Shown here in pieces: positions 10,427 to 21,480 of a stretch of DNA of 64,000 nucleotides (positions are counted from its first letter, which is position 1; the number at the start of each line of letters is the position of its first letter). The notes beneath the pieces were generated by a model, which saw nothing but the letters and a program-made list of their open reading frames with translations, was not told where the DNA came from and did no database searches. The position numbers were made by a program, and so were the translations under genes. Source of the stretch: Proteus vulgaris. GTDB lineage: Bacteria > Pseudomonadota > Gammaproteobacteria > Enterobacterales > Enterobacteriaceae. The stretch lies in contig LR590468.1 of the NCBI GenBank assembly GCA_901472505.1, positions 496,001-560,000 of the forward strand. The letters run 5' to 3'.

Positions 10427-10655
10427 GAGCGGAATATCTTACTGAGATATTCCGCTCGTCAATATTTCATCTCTTTTTTCTCTAAAAGAGAATGAAGGTG
10501 GTGCCTCACTCCACGTGTCGCCCTATGTTTGATAAGGTCCGAAGACGAGTATCATGATGTTGGACGGTAGGCACCTTACTCTGGCGTCATTCCTGGCTTA
10601 TGTGGTATGTTCCCACCCATATTGTGGACCGACATAAAAAGTTGAATGAGCAACT
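10427..10655 (-). ncRNA. glmY: Small RNA GlmY
   Basis: Located between purL and glrK as in E. coli. The minus-strand transcript begins AGTTGCTCATTCA, like the known GlmY 5' end. It keeps the core shared with GlmZ: GGAATGACGC, AGAG, GGTGCCTACCGTCCA, then GGAGTGAGGCACC. GlmY acts as a decoy for the RNase adaptor RapZ, which protects GlmZ and raises glmS expression. The 5' end is inferred from the promoter position. The 3' end is set at a 12-base hairpin (10427-10457) that lacks a clear T run, so the exact end is uncertain. Confidence 0.88.
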
Positions 10656-10666
10656 GATTTATATAA

Positions 10667-10683
10667 TGCACAAGCCGTGCCAA
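10667..10683 (-). promoter_or_regulatory. Sigma-54 promoter of glmY
   Basis: On the minus strand TTGGCAC...GTGCA gives the -24 GG and -12 GC elements exactly ten bases apart. The -12 element is about 13 bases upstream of the predicted GlmY start. A TATATAAAT stretch just downstream could support an overlapping sigma-70 promoter, as in some enterobacteria. Confidence 0.85.
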
Positions 10684-10788
10684 CATTTAATTATTTTTAA
10701 CAACTAATTGAAAAATAATAAAAAATAAAACCACCCCTATTATATTTTATTTATATCTCTCTTTTATCTAGTTATAAAACAACCAAGC

Positions 10789-10806
10789 TGTCTCCATATC
10801 CAGACA
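10789..10806. promoter_or_regulatory. GlrR binding site 1 (TGTC-N10-GACA)
   Basis: A perfect TGTC-N10-GACA palindrome about 140 bases upstream of the glmY start, matching the known GlrR recognition pattern. Confidence 0.85.
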
Positions 10807-10851
10807 AAGTTACCTTAAATTTTATAATTATTTATAATTCAATACGTTAAG

Positions 10852-10869
10852 TGTCGCCAAAAAGAGACA
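10852..10869. promoter_or_regulatory. GlrR binding site 2 (TGTC-N10-GACA)
   Basis: A second perfect TGTC-N10-GACA site, 63 bases (six helical turns) beyond the first, giving the spacing expected of an enhancer array. Confidence 0.85.
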
Positions 10870-10883
10870 GTCAAAACAGAGAA

Positions 10884-10901
10884 TGTCGTCATTTTTACAC
10901 A
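10884..10901. promoter_or_regulatory. GlrR binding site 3 (TGTC-N10-CACA)
   Basis: A near match with one changed base (CACA for GACA), 32 bases beyond site 2, or three helical turns. It completes the three-site array known upstream of glmY in enterobacteria. Confidence 0.65.
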
Positions 10902-10931
10902 ACAAAAAATAATACCTTTATTATCAATAAA

Positions 10932-10962
10932 ATAAAGCCTCTCACAACGTAGAGGCTTTATG
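10932..10962 (-). terminator. purL terminator
   Basis: The stem AAAGCCTCT paired with AGAGGCTTT lies 31 bases beyond the purL stop, followed on the minus strand by ATTTTATT. Confidence 0.88.
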
Positions 10963-10992
10963 TGTTTACTACTAAGATAAATTTACTGCTAA

Positions 10993-13900
10993 TTAATCAA
11001 ACTGCTTCCTTGCATTGCGGAATAATCGCATCCAAGGACTGTCTTCACCCCAATTATCAGGATGCCAAGAGTTACTGACTGTTCTAAATACACGCTCAGG
11101 GTGAGGCATCATAATCGTTGAGCGTCCATCTCTTGTGGTGACTGCAGTGATCCCTTTTACTGAACCATTAGGGTTTAATGGATATTGTTCTGTTGGCTGA
11201 CCATAATTATCAACAAAACGTAATCCCACTAAATTTTGTGCCTCTAATTGTGCTAATTGTTCAGCATGACGAAACTCTGCAAAACCTTCACCATGAGAAA
11301 CAGCAATAGGCATTTGTGAGCCCACCATGTCTTGTAACAGTAATGATGGGCTTTCAGTCACTTTTACCAAGCTAAAGCGGGCTTCAAAACGTTCTGAACG
11401 ATTGCGAACAAAGCGAGGCCATAAATCAGCTCCTGGAATAAGCTCTGATAACGTTGACATCATCTGACAACCATTACAGACACCAAGCGATAAAGTGTCT
11501 TGGCGTTCAAAGAATTGAGCAAACTCATCACGTAAACGAGAATTAAATAAAATAGATTTAGCCCAACCTTCTCCCGCACCTAATACATCACCGTATGAGA
11601 ACCCACCACACGCCACCAGCACATCAAAATCACTTAATGAACGTCGTGACGAATGTAGATCACTCATATGAACATCAATAGCATCAAAACCAGCTCTATC
11701 AAAAGCAGCCGCCATTTCAACATGAGAATTAACACCTTGCTCTCTTAAGACTGCAATGCGAGGACGACTTCCTGTTGCAATATAAGGAGCCGCAATGTCT
11801 TCACTTGGGTCGAAAGTTAAATGTACGTTTAACCCTGGATCATTGATATCCTGTTTTGCCTGATGTTCTTCATCAGCACACTCAGGATTATCGCGTAAAC
11901 GTTGCATTTGCCATGTTGTTTCTGCCCACCAAAGACGCAATGTACTGCGTTTTTCATTGTAAACTTCTGTTTCACGGCTTTGGATAATAATGGCATCATC
12001 TTGTGTTGCTTGACCTAAATAATGCAGACAATCGGCTAAACCGTATTGCATAAATAAAGCTTCAACTGCTTCTTGATACTCAGCGCTAATTTGGATCACG
12101 CCACCTAGCTCTTCATTAAAGAGCCCCGCTAAGATATCTTCATCATAAGCACTAATATCAACGTTTAAACCACAATGACCTGCAAACGCCATTTCTGCAA
12201 GCGTGACAAATAAACCACCATCAGAGCGATCATGATAAGCCAACAATTTGCCTTCATTAACCAATTGTTGCATCACATTAAAGAATTGTTTTAGTTGCTC
12301 AACATCACGAAGATCTGCCGCTTTTTGACCTAATTGCCGATAAACTTGCGCCAAGGCAGTCGCACCTAATGCGTTATGGCCATTACCCAGATCAATCAGG
12401 TATAAACGGTTACCAGCTTGTGTCGATAATTCAGGCGTCACCGTTTTACGCACATCCTCAACACGAGAGAATGCCGTAATGACTAAAGAAAGTGGAGAGG
12501 TTACTTCTTTGGTTTTTCCCTCTTTATCCTGCCAACGTGTTTTCATTGACATAGAGTCTTTACCAACAGGAATTGTGATACCTAACTCTGGGCACAACTC
12601 CTCACCAATAGCTTTCACTGCATCATATAAACCAGCATCTTCACCGGGATGCCCTGCAGCTGACATCCAGTTAGCCGAAAGTTTAATACGATTGAGTGAT
12701 TGTACATCACTGCCTGCCATATTCGTTAAGGCTTCACCAACTGCCATACGTGCAGATGCGGCAAAATCTAATAGTGCAATTGGCGCGCGTTCACCAATCG
12801 ACATTGCTTCGCCATAATAGCTATCTAATGTTGCAGTGGTAACAGCACAGTTGGCAACAGGGATTTGCCAAGGACCGACCATTTGATCACGAGCAACCAT
12901 ACCCGTTACAGAACGATCACCGATAGTAATTAAGAAGGTTTTTTCAGCAACGACGGGTAAGTGAAGCACTCGATAAACGGCATCTTTTAAATCAATATCT
13001 TTACGATCTAGATACTCACCTTCTGTTTTTTGCGATTTCACATCACGTAACATTTTAGGTGCTTTACCTAATAATATGTCCAATGGCATATCAATAGGTT
13101 TATTATCAAAGTGTGTATCGTTTAATACTAATTCACGCTCTTGTGTTGCTTCACCAATTACGGCATAAGGTGCTCTTTCACGTTGGCATAACGCATCAAA
13201 CAGAGGCATGTTTTCTGGAGATACCGCTAACACATAACGTTCTTGAGATTCATTGCACCAGATTTCAAGTGGGCTCATTCCCGGCTCATCATTTAGAACG
13301 TCACGTAGTTCAAAACGACCACCACGACCACCATCATTCACTAACTCAGGCATTGCATTAGAAAGGCCACCAGCCCCTACATCATGAATAAATAAGATAG
13401 GGTTATCGTCACCTAACTGCCAACAACGATCGATAACTTCTTGGCAACGTCGCTCCATTTCTGGATTATCACGTTGAACAGACGCAAAATCTAAATCCGC
13501 ATCAGATTGCCCCGAAGTCATAGAAGAAGCCGCACCGCCACCAAGACCGATATTCATAGACGGACCACCTAATACGATCAACTTAGCGCCAACCGTAATA
13601 TCCCCTTTTTGAACATGATCTTCACGAATATTACCAATACCACCAGCTAGCATAATTGGCTTATGATAACCACGAATTTCAACACCATTATGGCTATTGA
13701 CTTGCTCTTCATAGGTTCTGAAATAACCTAATAAGGCGGGGCGACCAAACTCATTATTAAATGCGGCTCCCCCTAATGGTCCTTCAGTCATAATATCTAG
13801 CGCATTAACAATACGTTCTGGTTTACCAAAGTCTTCTTCCCAAGGTTGTTCAAACCCAGGAATACGTAAGTTAGAAACCGAAAATCCAACTAAACCCGCT

Positions 13901-14883
13901 TTAGGTTTGGCGCCACGCCCCGTTGCACCTTCATCTCGAATTTCACCGCCAGAACCTGTTGCAGCACCTGGCCATGGTGATATTGCGGTTGGGTGGTTAT
14001 GTGTTTCCACTTTCATCAAGATATGTACTGGCTCTTGATGATAGTGATAATGCCCTTTTTCTATATCCGGATAAAAACGCCCTGCCACAGAGCCTTCCAT
14101 CACAGCTGCATTATCTTTATAAGCTGACATGACATAATCAGGTGTTTGCTCAAACGTATTTTTAATCATTTTAAATAATGATTTATCTTGAGCTTTACCA
14201 TCAATAATCCAATCTGCATTAAATATTTTGTGGCGACAGTGTTCAGAGTTAGCTTGTGCAAACATGTAAAGCTCAACATCTGTTGGATTACGTTGCAAAC
14301 GGTTAAAAGCATCGACTAAATAATCAACTTCATCATCTGCCAGTGCTAATCCCATTTCAATATTTGCTTTCACTAATGCATCTTTGCCTTTAGTAAGCAC
14401 ATCTATCGTTTTTAATGGTGCTGGCGTTTGCTCTGCAAAAAGTGCATTCACATCGTGATAATTTAAGAAGATGGCTTCCATCATTCGGTCATGAATCAAA
14501 CCATAAAACTGTTGCCACTGAGTCTCTGTCATCGTACCGCATTCAATAAAATAAGCGATACCACGTTCAATTCTGACTACCTTGGCTAAACCGCAGTTAT
14601 GTGCAATATCTGTTGCTTTAGAAGACCAAGGTGAAATAGTTCCTGGGCGAGGTGTCACTACTCGCATTTCCCCAACAGGCTCATGCTCTGTTAATGAAGG
14701 CCCATAATGCAGTAATTGGCTTAATTTAATGTGGTCATCTTCAGATAACTGCCCTTCCACTTTTGCGAAATGAACAAATTCCGCATATATACCTTGTACA
14801 GGAAGGTCATTTCCCTGACATTGAGTGAGTAATTTATTAATACGAAACGCGGATAAAGCGGGGGAGCCACGCAGGATTTCCAT
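10993..14883 (-). CDS. purL: Phosphoribosylformylglycinamidine synthase
   Basis: Fourth step of purine synthesis: FGAR, glutamine and ATP give FGAM. The 1296 residues are the fused large form of gamma-proteobacteria. It has an N-terminal PurS-like region, two AIR-synthetase-type ATP domains ([16 protein letters not shown] near 300; GKDSMSMKT further on) and a C-terminal class I glutaminase with [10 protein letters not shown] (catalytic Cys) and MPHPERVFR (His, Glu). A PurR box and a TATACT-type -10 lie upstream. Divergent from mltF as in E. coli. Confidence 0.98.
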   Translation of the reverse strand: MEILRGSPALSAFRINKLLTQCQGNDLPVQGIYAEFVHFAKVEGQLSEDDHIKLSQLLHYGPSLTEHEPVGEMRVVTPRPGTISPWSSKATDIAHNCGLAKVVRIERGIAYFIECGTMTETQWQQFYGLIHDRMMEAIFLNYHDVNALFAEQTPAPLKTIDVLTKGKDALVKANIEMGLALADDEVDYLVDAFNRLQRNPTDVELYMFAQANSEHCRHKIFNADWIIDGKAQDKSLFKMIKNTFEQTPDYVMSAYKDNAAVMEGSVAGRFYPDIEKGHYHYHQEPVHILMKVETHNHPTAISPWPGAATGSGGEIRDEGATGRGAKPKAGLVGFSVSNLRIPGFEQPWEEDFGKPERIVNALDIMTEGPLGGAAFNNEFGRPALLGYFRTYEEQVNSHNGVEIRGYHKPIMLAGGIGNIREDHVQKGDITVGAKLIVLGGPSMNIGLGGGAASSMTSGQSDADLDFASVQRDNPEMERRCQEVIDRCWQLGDDNPILFIHDVGAGGLSNAMPELVNDGGRGGRFELRDVLNDEPGMSPLEIWCNESQERYVLAVSPENMPLFDALCQRERAPYAVIGEATQERELVLNDTHFDNKPIDMPLDILLGKAPKMLRDVKSQKTEGEYLDRKDIDLKDAVYRVLHLPVVAEKTFLITIGDRSVTGMVARDQMVGPWQIPVANCAVTTATLDSYYGEAMSIGERAPIALLDFAASARMAVGEALTNMAGSDVQSLNRIKLSANWMSAAGHPGEDAGLYDAVKAIGEELCPELGITIPVGKDSMSMKTRWQDKEGKTKEVTSPLSLVITAFSRVEDVRKTVTPELSTQAGNRLYLIDLGNGHNALGATALAQVYRQLGQKAADLRDVEQLKQFFNVMQQLVNEGKLLAYHDRSDGGLFVTLAEMAFAGHCGLNVDISAYDEDILAGLFNEELGGVIQISAEYQEAVEALFMQYGLADCLHYLGQATQDDAIIIQSRETEVYNEKRSTLRLWWAETTWQMQRLRDNPECADEEHQAKQDINDPGLNVHLTFDPSEDIAAPYIATGSRPRIAVLREQGVNSHVEMAAAFDRAGFDAIDVHMSDLHSSRRSLSDFDVLVACGGFSYGDVLGAGEGWAKSILFNSRLRDEFAQFFERQDTLSLGVCNGCQMMSTLSELIPGADLWPRFVRNRSERFEARFSLVKVTESPSLLLQDMVGSQMPIAVSHGEGFAEFRHAEQLAQLEAQNLVGLRFVDNYGQPTEQYPLNPNGSVKGITAVTTRDGRSTIMMPHPERVFRTVSNSWHPDNWGEDSPWMRLFRNARKQFD

Positions 14884-14965
14884 AGTATTGAGTTCTCTCT
14901 TTTAGCAGCTAGCCTGATCAATCATTCAGGGGAAACGCACCTAGTATAATAGAATAACCGCCCAG

Positions 14966-14981
14966 ACGAAACCGTTTGCGT
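14966..14981. promoter_or_regulatory. PurR operator of purL
   Basis: ACGAAACCGTTTGCGT matches 14 of 16 positions of the PurR consensus, about 85 bases upstream of the purL start. It overlaps the promoter region, with a TATTAT/TATACT -10 on the minus strand near 14945-14955. Confidence 0.88.
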
Positions 14982-15147
14982 GAACAAAATAACGGCATTT
15001 AACTTAGTGTGTTTTAATGATTAATTGGTGTAATCAAGTTGCGTATTGCCAATATGTTAAGCAAAATGCTCGATTACTGGAAATTTATCCATGTTAAGAT
15101 AAGAACTTTACACACAACAATAAACAACGTTAACGAGAAATAACCTA

Positions 15148-16605
15148 TTGAATAATATAAGGATAAACTATTTCGTTATCGTTATCATAGCGCTCTTTTC
15201 AGCGGCAATTATTGCGTTGAATATCTCATGGCCTGATAGGCAAAAAGCGCAGATAAATAAGATTTTATCTCGTGGTGAGTTAAGAATTAGTACAATGTCT
15301 TCACCATTGATAACGATGAACGATAAAAAGGACCCCGTAGGTTTCGATTATGAATTAGTGAAACGCTTTGCTGATTACCTGGGCGTGAAGCTTGTCGTTA
15401 ATATGCGGACAAATATCAACCAAATGTTTGATGATCTGGAGAACAATAAAGCAGACTTTATCGCAGCAGGATTACTCTATAACAAAGAAAGATTAGAGAC
15501 GACACGCAGTGGGCCAGCTTACTTTTCAGTATCCCAACAATTAATTTACCGTAAAGGGACATTAAGACCACGTAGCTTTGATGCACTAGATGGGCGCCTT
15601 GTTGTCACAGCAGGTTCAGCTCATGCAAGTTTATTGCGTACACTAAAAGAAACGCAATACCCCGAGCTTGAATGGGAAGAATCAGACAATCAAACAACCT
15701 CACAGCTACTAGAAGAGTTATCAGAAGGCAAGATAACCTATGTTTTAGCAGACTCTATCAGTGTTGCAGTACAACAACGTATTCATCCTAATGTTGCTAT
15801 AGGGTTTGAAGTGACTGAAAGCCGTCCTCTGACATGGTATTTACCTGATAGCGAAGATAATAGTTTATATGCAGCCATGCTAGATTACTTCAATCAATTA
15901 TCTCAAGAAGATGTATTAGCACGATTAGAAGAAAAGTATTTTGGTCATGTTGGTTCATTTGATTACTTTGATACTATCTCTTTTATTACTGCAATTGATT
16001 CTATTTTACCAAACTATCAGCCTCTTTTTGAAAAATACGCGGATACCTTTGATTGGCGATTATTAGCAGCAATGGCATGGCAAGAATCGCATTGGGATCC
16101 TCATGCAACATCACCAACTGGTGTTAGAGGTCTCATGATGCTAACACGTCCTACTGCATCAAGTATGGGCGTCGCAGATAGGCTTGATCCCGAGGAAAGT
16201 GTTCGTGGCGGTGCTCAATATCTTAAACATCTTCTTTCTCGTTTACCTGATTCTATTCCTGAAGATGAGAAAATTTGGTTTGCATTAGCCGCCTACAATA
16301 TGGGTTTTGGTCATATGCTTGATGCCAGAAGACTGACTGAACAACAAGGTGCAGATCCTGACAGTTGGTTAGATGTAAAATCAAGATTACCGCTACTGAG
16401 CCAAAAGAAATATTATGTTGACCTCCCCTATGGCTACGCAAGAGGACATGAAGCCTATCGCTATGTTGAAAATATTCGTCGATATCAACTCAGTCTTGTA
16501 GGCTACCTTCAAGCTAAAGAGAGTAAAAACAAAATTCTATCTAAAGACAAAGAAAATAATGAAGATACAGAACAAGAGAAATCATCATTAACATTAACTC
16601 AATAA
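15148..16605 (+). CDS. mltF: Membrane-bound lytic murein transglycosylase F
   Basis: Outer-membrane-associated enzyme cleaving peptidoglycan glycan strands to 1,6-anhydromuropeptides. The 485 residues have an N-terminal hydrophobic segment (about 7-26) and a periplasmic solute-binding-like domain (about 40-265). A C-terminal SLT domain has the catalytic Glu in AWQESHWDP near residue 314, then GVRGLMML and AAYNMGFGH. The start is TTG: its reading NNIRINYF aligns with E. coli MltF. Divergent from purL. In E. coli the next gene is tadA; here a fimbrial operon lies between them. Confidence 0.95.
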   Translation: MNNIRINYFVIVIIALFSAAIIALNISWPDRQKAQINKILSRGELRISTMSSPLITMNDKKDPVGFDYELVKRFADYLGVKLVVNMRTNINQMFDDLENNKADFIAAGLLYNKERLETTRSGPAYFSVSQQLIYRKGTLRPRSFDALDGRLVVTAGSAHASLLRTLKETQYPELEWEESDNQTTSQLLEELSEGKITYVLADSISVAVQQRIHPNVAIGFEVTESRPLTWYLPDSEDNSLYAAMLDYFNQLSQEDVLARLEEKYFGHVGSFDYFDTISFITAIDSILPNYQPLFEKYADTFDWRLLAAMAWQESHWDPHATSPTGVRGLMMLTRPTASSMGVADRLDPEESVRGGAQYLKHLLSRLPDSIPEDEKIWFALAAYNMGFGHMLDARRLTEQQGADPDSWLDVKSRLPLLSQKKYYVDLPYGYARGHEAYRYVENIRRYQLSLVGYLQAKESKNKILSKDKENNEDTEQEKSSLTLTQ

Positions 16606-17447
16606 CCACTTTGTCATTACCCCTTCAATTTAAAGAATGACGCATCTCACAACTGTTCAGCCTCTTTTATAGAGGCTTACTCTGACTTAACATTTTTATC
16701 GTTTAATTTCTAATATTCGATGATGGTTTTCCCTCACCAATATGCTCTTAATATTTTCTTAATCTTAGCAATTGTTACATTCTCTCTTACCTTTTTTTAA
16801 CCAAAATTAGAAAAAAACCGTGTTAAAAAATGTAACACTTATTAGTTAAAAAAACTCATTATGTGAGTGAAATGTATTTAAAATAGCCTAATACGTCTTT
16901 TTTTGATTATCAGAATAGGGAAAATATAAGAAAAAATTAACTTAAATACGTAGGAATTATCTCATTAGTTATTATTCGTTTTATGATTATTCTTGTTATA
17001 AAAACTTTATTCGTAATAAAAATTAACCTAATACCCACATTATTAGCATATAAACCTTTGAATTATATATATTATGATATTCTATAATTGATTTTATTAA
17101 TTTTCTTAAAGTAATGTTAATAACATTACTTTTTATAAAGTTAAAATAATGTTAATTGTATTGTCTATTAAATTTATCTGCCTGATGAAATTTTTCACCC
17201 GTAAAGTGAGTAATAAAAAGAATAAACCTATATAAAACTCTATTAATGTGGAATAGGCAAGATTAAATCTGAAATTTGAGCAAACTAACAAAACGTTATA
17301 TCAAATAGAATGCCTTTGTTGATATCATATAAACCAGCCATTATTCGAAACAACTCGAAATATAATGCAAATCAAATTTTATATTCCGACATTAATATTA
17401 TTTTTTCATAAATAATAATACGCACGATCTTCAAGGGATTATCTATA
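16606..17447. other. mltF-pmfA intergenic region
   Basis: 842 very AT-rich bases. Near the mltF end a small hairpin (AGCCTC ... GAGGCT, about 16658-16678) may end mltF transcripts. Further on is the 11-base perfect palindrome at 17108-17132 listed separately. The fimbrial promoter must lie in the last 300 bases, but I cannot assign it confidently. No gene or recombinase-linked invertible repeat is visible. Confidence 0.6.
17108..17132. repeat. 11-base perfect palindrome upstream of pmfA
   Basis: AAAGTAATGTT, a three-base spacer, then AACATTACTTT. It lies about 316 bases upstream of the major fimbrial subunit gene. It could be a regulator operator or part of a mltF-side terminator, as a short T run follows. 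Confidence 0.6.
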
Positions 17448-17997
17448 ATGAAACTGAGTAAAATTGCTTTAGCCGCTGCTTTAGTCTTTGGTATTAATTC
17501 TGTTGCAACTGCTGAAACTCCTGCACCAAAAAATTGGTGCAACTAAAGGCGAAATTCAATTAAAAGGTGAAATTGTTAATTCAGCTTGTGGATTAGCCGC
17601 TTCTTCAAGTCCAGTTATTGTTGATTTCAGCGAAATCCCAACATCTGCATTAGCAAATATGCAAAAAGCGGGTAACGTTAAAAAAGATATCGAATTACAA
17701 GACTGTGATACTACAGTAGCAAAAACAGCTACGGTTAGCTATACACCAAGTGTTGTTAATGCCACAAACAAAGACTTAGCATCTTTCGTTTCTGGCTCCG
17801 CGTCTGGTGCAGGTATCGGCTTAATGGATGCAGGTAGCAAATCAGTTAAATGGAATACAGCAACAACACCAGTACAATTAGTTAATGGTGTTTCAAAAAT
17901 TCCATTTGTTGCTTACGTTCAAGCTGAATCAGCAGACGCGACTGTAACGCCAGGTGAATTCCAAGCCGTTATCAACTTCCAAGTTGATTATCAGTAA
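17448..17997 (+). CDS. pmfA: Major fimbrial subunit, PmfA-like (frameshifted in this sequence)
   Basis: Pilin of a chaperone-usher fimbria, secreted and polymerised on the cell surface. The ATG at 17448 (with AAGGG upstream) gives a signal peptide, MKLSKIALAAALVFGINS then ATA, but reading stops after CCT GCA CCA AAA AAT TGG. With five A's in place of six at 17528-17533 the frame continues PKIGATKGEIQ through VNSACGL (conserved Cys), LQDCD (second Cys) and the C-terminal FQVDYQ with the penultimate Tyr used for chaperone binding. The corrected product is 182 residues. The extra A is probably a sequencing error or slippage. The gene set and order match pmfACDEF of P. mirabilis. Confidence 0.8.
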
Positions 17998-18039
17998 TCG
18001 TTTTATTTATTTAAATTAATTAAATAATAAATTACTGCA

Positions 18040-18067
18040 TTAACGCAGGGGATTTCCTCTGCGTTAA
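18040..18067 (+). terminator. Hairpin between pmfA and usher gene
   Basis: Stem TTAACGCAG paired with CTGCGTTAA, plus inner GC pairs, 43 bases after the pmfA stop. There is no strong T run, so it is likely a partial terminator or 3' stabilising hairpin. Such elements keep pilin mRNA in excess over the assembly genes. Confidence 0.75.
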
Positions 18068-18173
18068 ATTTGATAAAACACTTCAAATTAATAAAAAATA
18101 AAAATAAAAAGTAATTAAATAAATATTCATTATTTAATTAGTTTCTATTTAATTAATAACTAGGCGTTTATTC

Positions 18174-20660
18174 ATGTTAATTTCTTATTTTCACAGCACA
18201 AAATGGAAAAACATTTGTGCCATTTTGCTATTGTGCTTAGCGTTTTTCGCTCAAGCTGAGCAAGATGATTCTGTGGAATTTAATATTCACATGCTAGATG
18301 CAGAAGATAGAGATAATGTCGATCTTTCTCGCTTTGCCACTTCTAATTATATTATTCCAGGTATGTACTACCTGGATATCCGTATAAATGGACGAGATTT
18401 TCCTCGTCAAAACATTAATTACGTTGAAGTGAAGCCTAATTATTCTGTTGCTTGTATTGATCCATCTCTTCTAAAGAAATTAACGATTAATGAAGAAAAT
18501 CAAAAATTTATTGAAGAGATCTCACCTAATTGTTTCAATATTAATCAACTCCCCGGTATCACCATCAAAAATGATGGCGGTATTCTTGATATTGTTATTC
18601 CTCGTTCATTAATGAAATACGAAGATGCCGACTGGACCCCACCCGAATTATGGGATCCGGGCATATCAGGGTTATTACTTGACTATACCTTAACAGGAAC
18701 ATCAATTCGTCCGAATAAAGGTCACAATAACAACTCACTGACAGGTTATGGGCAAACGGGTATTAATCTTGGTGAATGGCGTTTACGGGCTGAATACCAA
18801 GGAAATTATTCATCTGAATACGCCTCAAACAATAGTTTTGATTGGAATCAGATCTACGCTTATAAACCACTTCCTAACCAAGCAGCAAAATTAACGCTTG
18901 GTGAAACTTATTTAAACTCTCAAGTCTTTGATAGTTTCCGTTTTACTGGTGCCAATATACAAAGCGATGAAAGAATGTTGCCCCCCTCTTTACAAGGTTA
19001 TGCGCCAGAAATTCATGGTATTGCAAATACCAATGCTAAAGTCACGGTAACCCAAAATGGCCGTTTAATTTATGAAACAACCGTACCTGCAGGCCCTTTT
19101 GCCATTAAACATCTTCAAAATACAGTACAAGGCCAACTCGATGTCAGAGTTGAGGAGCAAAATGGCAAAATAAACGAATTTCAAGTACAAACTGCGAATC
19201 TACCTTATATGACACGACCTGGCTCCGTGCGTTATAACACATCATTCGGTCAGTCATCGCTTAATAACCATAAAATGCAAGGCCCTGTTTTCTATCAGGG
19301 TGATTTTTCATGGGGAATGAATAACACCTGGTCTCTTTATGGTGGTGTTTTGTTAACAGCCAAAGATTACAATGCATGGTCATTGGGTTTAGGTCATGAT
19401 ATGGGACGCTTAGGGACTCTTTCTGGAGATATTACTCAATCCTATAGCAAAACCTATAATAACGATAATATCAATGGTATGTCATTTAAACTTAACTATG
19501 CTAAAACCTTTGATGAGTATCACAGTACTATTACCTTTGCGGGTTACCGTTTTTCAGAGAAAACATTTCGCTCTTTTTCTCAATATATTGATGAACGTTA
19601 TAACGATATCAATAACAATGGCTATGAAAAAGAAATGTATACCATCACTGGTAACAAAACCTTTTGGGCCGATGATATTGAAAAATCAACCACACTTTAT
19701 CTCTCTTATCGTCATCAAAATTATTGGGATAGAAATACACAAGAGCAGTATGGTGCCACAATAAGTCGTAATTTTTCGATAATGGGTGTGGAGCAGATTA
19801 ATACTAACCTCTCTGCATTCCGTACTCAGCATAAAGGGAATACTGATGACAGTATTTCTTTCAATATTTCAGTCCCATTAGGCAGTGGCCGAAATATAGG
19901 TTATAGCCTGCAAGACAGTAATGGGAAAGTAAACCAAATGGCTTCTTATTCGGACAATAGCAATTATAATAATTTGTGGCGTGTCCGTGCTGGTTTAAGT
20001 TCAGATAATAAAGCGAATACAGACGGTTATTACCAACATCGCTCGCAATATGCAGAAATAAATGCCAATGCAAGCTATCAACAAGATAATTATATTGCTG
20101 TAGGTGCAACAGTAAAAGGCGGATTTACAGCTACTCGTCATGGCGCTGCATTACATAGTAGCAGCATGACATCCAGTACAGCTCGAATGATGGTTGATAC
20201 AGATGGCGTTTCAGGTGTGCCGTTTAATAACCAAAGTACGACAACAAATCTATTTGGTATTGGGGTACTTACTGACTTAACCAGCTATAACAACGTTGAT
20301 GCGCGTATTGATGTTGATAAAATGGATTCAGATATTGAAACACGTAAAGCCATCACTTCAGCAACGTTAACTGAAGGTGCTATTGGTTACTATACATTCC
20401 CTGTTCGCCAAGGTGAACGTCTAATGGCTATCTTGCAAACCGCTGATCAAAAACATCCTCCTTTTGGTGCTGAAGTCACTAATAAAGATGGTGAAAATAT
20501 GGGAATGGTGATGGAAGAAGGACTAGTCTATATCGCGGGTGTTCACCTCAATGAATCATTAAACGTGGTCTGGGCGGGGAAAACCCAATGCACAATTACA
20601 ATTCCGACAGCAATTAACGATCCACTAAAACGTGAATTGTTATTATGTCAGGGATTTTAA
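18174..20660 (+). CDS. pmfC: Fimbrial outer membrane usher, PmfC-like
   Basis: Outer membrane channel that receives chaperone-subunit complexes and assembles the fimbria. It is 828 residues, with a signal peptide ending near FAQAEQDD. An N-terminal domain begins VEFNIHMLDAEDRDNVDLSRF, followed by the usher beta-barrel with the motifs LGETYLNSQVFDSF and DERMLPPSLQGYAPE and the plug region (NGRLIYETTVPAGPF). C-terminal domains have the Cys pair around TQCTITIP and LLCQGF. It is complete with no frameshift. Its closest relative in this window is the usher at 49201-51710. Confidence 0.93.
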   Translation: MLISYFHSTKWKNICAILLLCLAFFAQAEQDDSVEFNIHMLDAEDRDNVDLSRFATSNYIIPGMYYLDIRINGRDFPRQNINYVEVKPNYSVACIDPSLLKKLTINEENQKFIEEISPNCFNINQLPGITIKNDGGILDIVIPRSLMKYEDADWTPPELWDPGISGLLLDYTLTGTSIRPNKGHNNNSLTGYGQTGINLGEWRLRAEYQGNYSSEYASNNSFDWNQIYAYKPLPNQAAKLTLGETYLNSQVFDSFRFTGANIQSDERMLPPSLQGYAPEIHGIANTNAKVTVTQNGRLIYETTVPAGPFAIKHLQNTVQGQLDVRVEEQNGKINEFQVQTANLPYMTRPGSVRYNTSFGQSSLNNHKMQGPVFYQGDFSWGMNNTWSLYGGVLLTAKDYNAWSLGLGHDMGRLGTLSGDITQSYSKTYNNDNINGMSFKLNYAKTFDEYHSTITFAGYRFSEKTFRSFSQYIDERYNDINNNGYEKEMYTITGNKTFWADDIEKSTTLYLSYRHQNYWDRNTQEQYGATISRNFSIMGVEQINTNLSAFRTQHKGNTDDSISFNISVPLGSGRNIGYSLQDSNGKVNQMASYSDNSNYNNLWRVRAGLSSDNKANTDGYYQHRSQYAEINANASYQQDNYIAVGATVKGGFTATRHGAALHSSSMTSSTARMMVDTDGVSGVPFNNQSTTTNLFGIGVLTDLTSYNNVDARIDVDKMDSDIETRKAITSATLTEGAIGYYTFPVRQGERLMAILQTADQKHPPFGAEVTNKDGENMGMVMEEGLVYIAGVHLNESLNVVWAGKTQCTITIPTAINDPLKRELLLCQGF

Positions 20661-20690
20661 TGAACAAAATGAATTACTAGAGATAAATGT

Positions 20691-21455
20691 ATGAACTCAT
20701 TCAACACACTCAAAACACTTTTTTGCGGTTCATTACTTGCATTTAGCATGGTGAATACAACACAAGCTGGTGTGTCATTAGATAGAACACGTATTGTGTT
20801 AACTGGTAATGAAAATTCAGCCAGTGTGAATTTAAAAAATACGAGTCCTGATATTCCTTTTTTAGCTCAATCATGGGTTGAAAATGAACACGGCCAAAAA
20901 ATTGCGTCACCTTTAGTGGCCCTTCCCCCTTTACAACGTCTTGATGGCGACCAAAAAGGGGTTGTGAGAATAACCAAAACCGCAGAAATTGGACTTTTAC
21001 CACAAGATAGAGAGTCTCTATTTTATTTAAATGTCCGTGAAATTCCACCCGCACCAAAGCAAGCAAACGTGTTACAAATGGCAATGCAGTCACGGATAAA
21101 ATTATTCTATCGCCCTACCGCTGTTATTCCTGAAAAACCCGGTATGATTTGGCAAGATCAATTAATATTTAAAAAACAAGAAAATAAATTTATTGCAGAA
21201 AATCCAACACCTTACTACATCACGATTATTGGTCTTTCGAATAAATTGAATGGTGAAGATAGTGATAAATTAACTACATTCCCTGGTTTAATGATTGCGC
21301 CTAAATCGTCACTGGAAATTCCTGTTAAAACCAGTAACGTCAATCAATTCTATATGATGTATGTAAATGATTACGGTGGGCATCCAGAATTAAAATTTGT
21401 TTGCCAACAAAACAGCTGTAAAGCAGCCCCGAAAGAACAACAACCCAAATATTAA
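20691..21455 (+). CDS. pmfD: Periplasmic fimbrial chaperone, PmfD-like
   Basis: PapD-family chaperone that folds pilins by donor-strand complementation. It is 254 residues, with a signal peptide ending near TTQAG. The first Ig domain begins VSLDRTRIVLTG and carries FYLNVREIPP. Its subunit-binding strand AMQSRIKLFYRP (Arg and Lys) leads into a second Ig domain ending YGGHPELKFVCQ. It lies 30 bases downstream of the usher. Specific for the pilins of this operon by inference. Confidence 0.93.
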   Translation: MNSFNTLKTLFCGSLLAFSMVNTTQAGVSLDRTRIVLTGNENSASVNLKNTSPDIPFLAQSWVENEHGQKIASPLVALPPLQRLDGDQKGVVRITKTAEIGLLPQDRESLFYLNVREIPPAPKQANVLQMAMQSRIKLFYRPTAVIPEKPGMIWQDQLIFKKQENKFIAENPTPYYITIIGLSNKLNGEDSDKLTTFPGLMIAPKSSLEIPVKTSNVNQFYMMYVNDYGGHPELKFVCQQNSCKAAPKEQQPKY

Positions 21456-21480
21456 TTAACTTGACGCCGGTAGGAATAAA

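Noticed and set aside
16606..17447. Searched for an invertible promoter element as in the MR/P operon
   Set aside because: No paired long inverted repeats flanking a promoter and no recombinase gene were found near either fimbrial operon.
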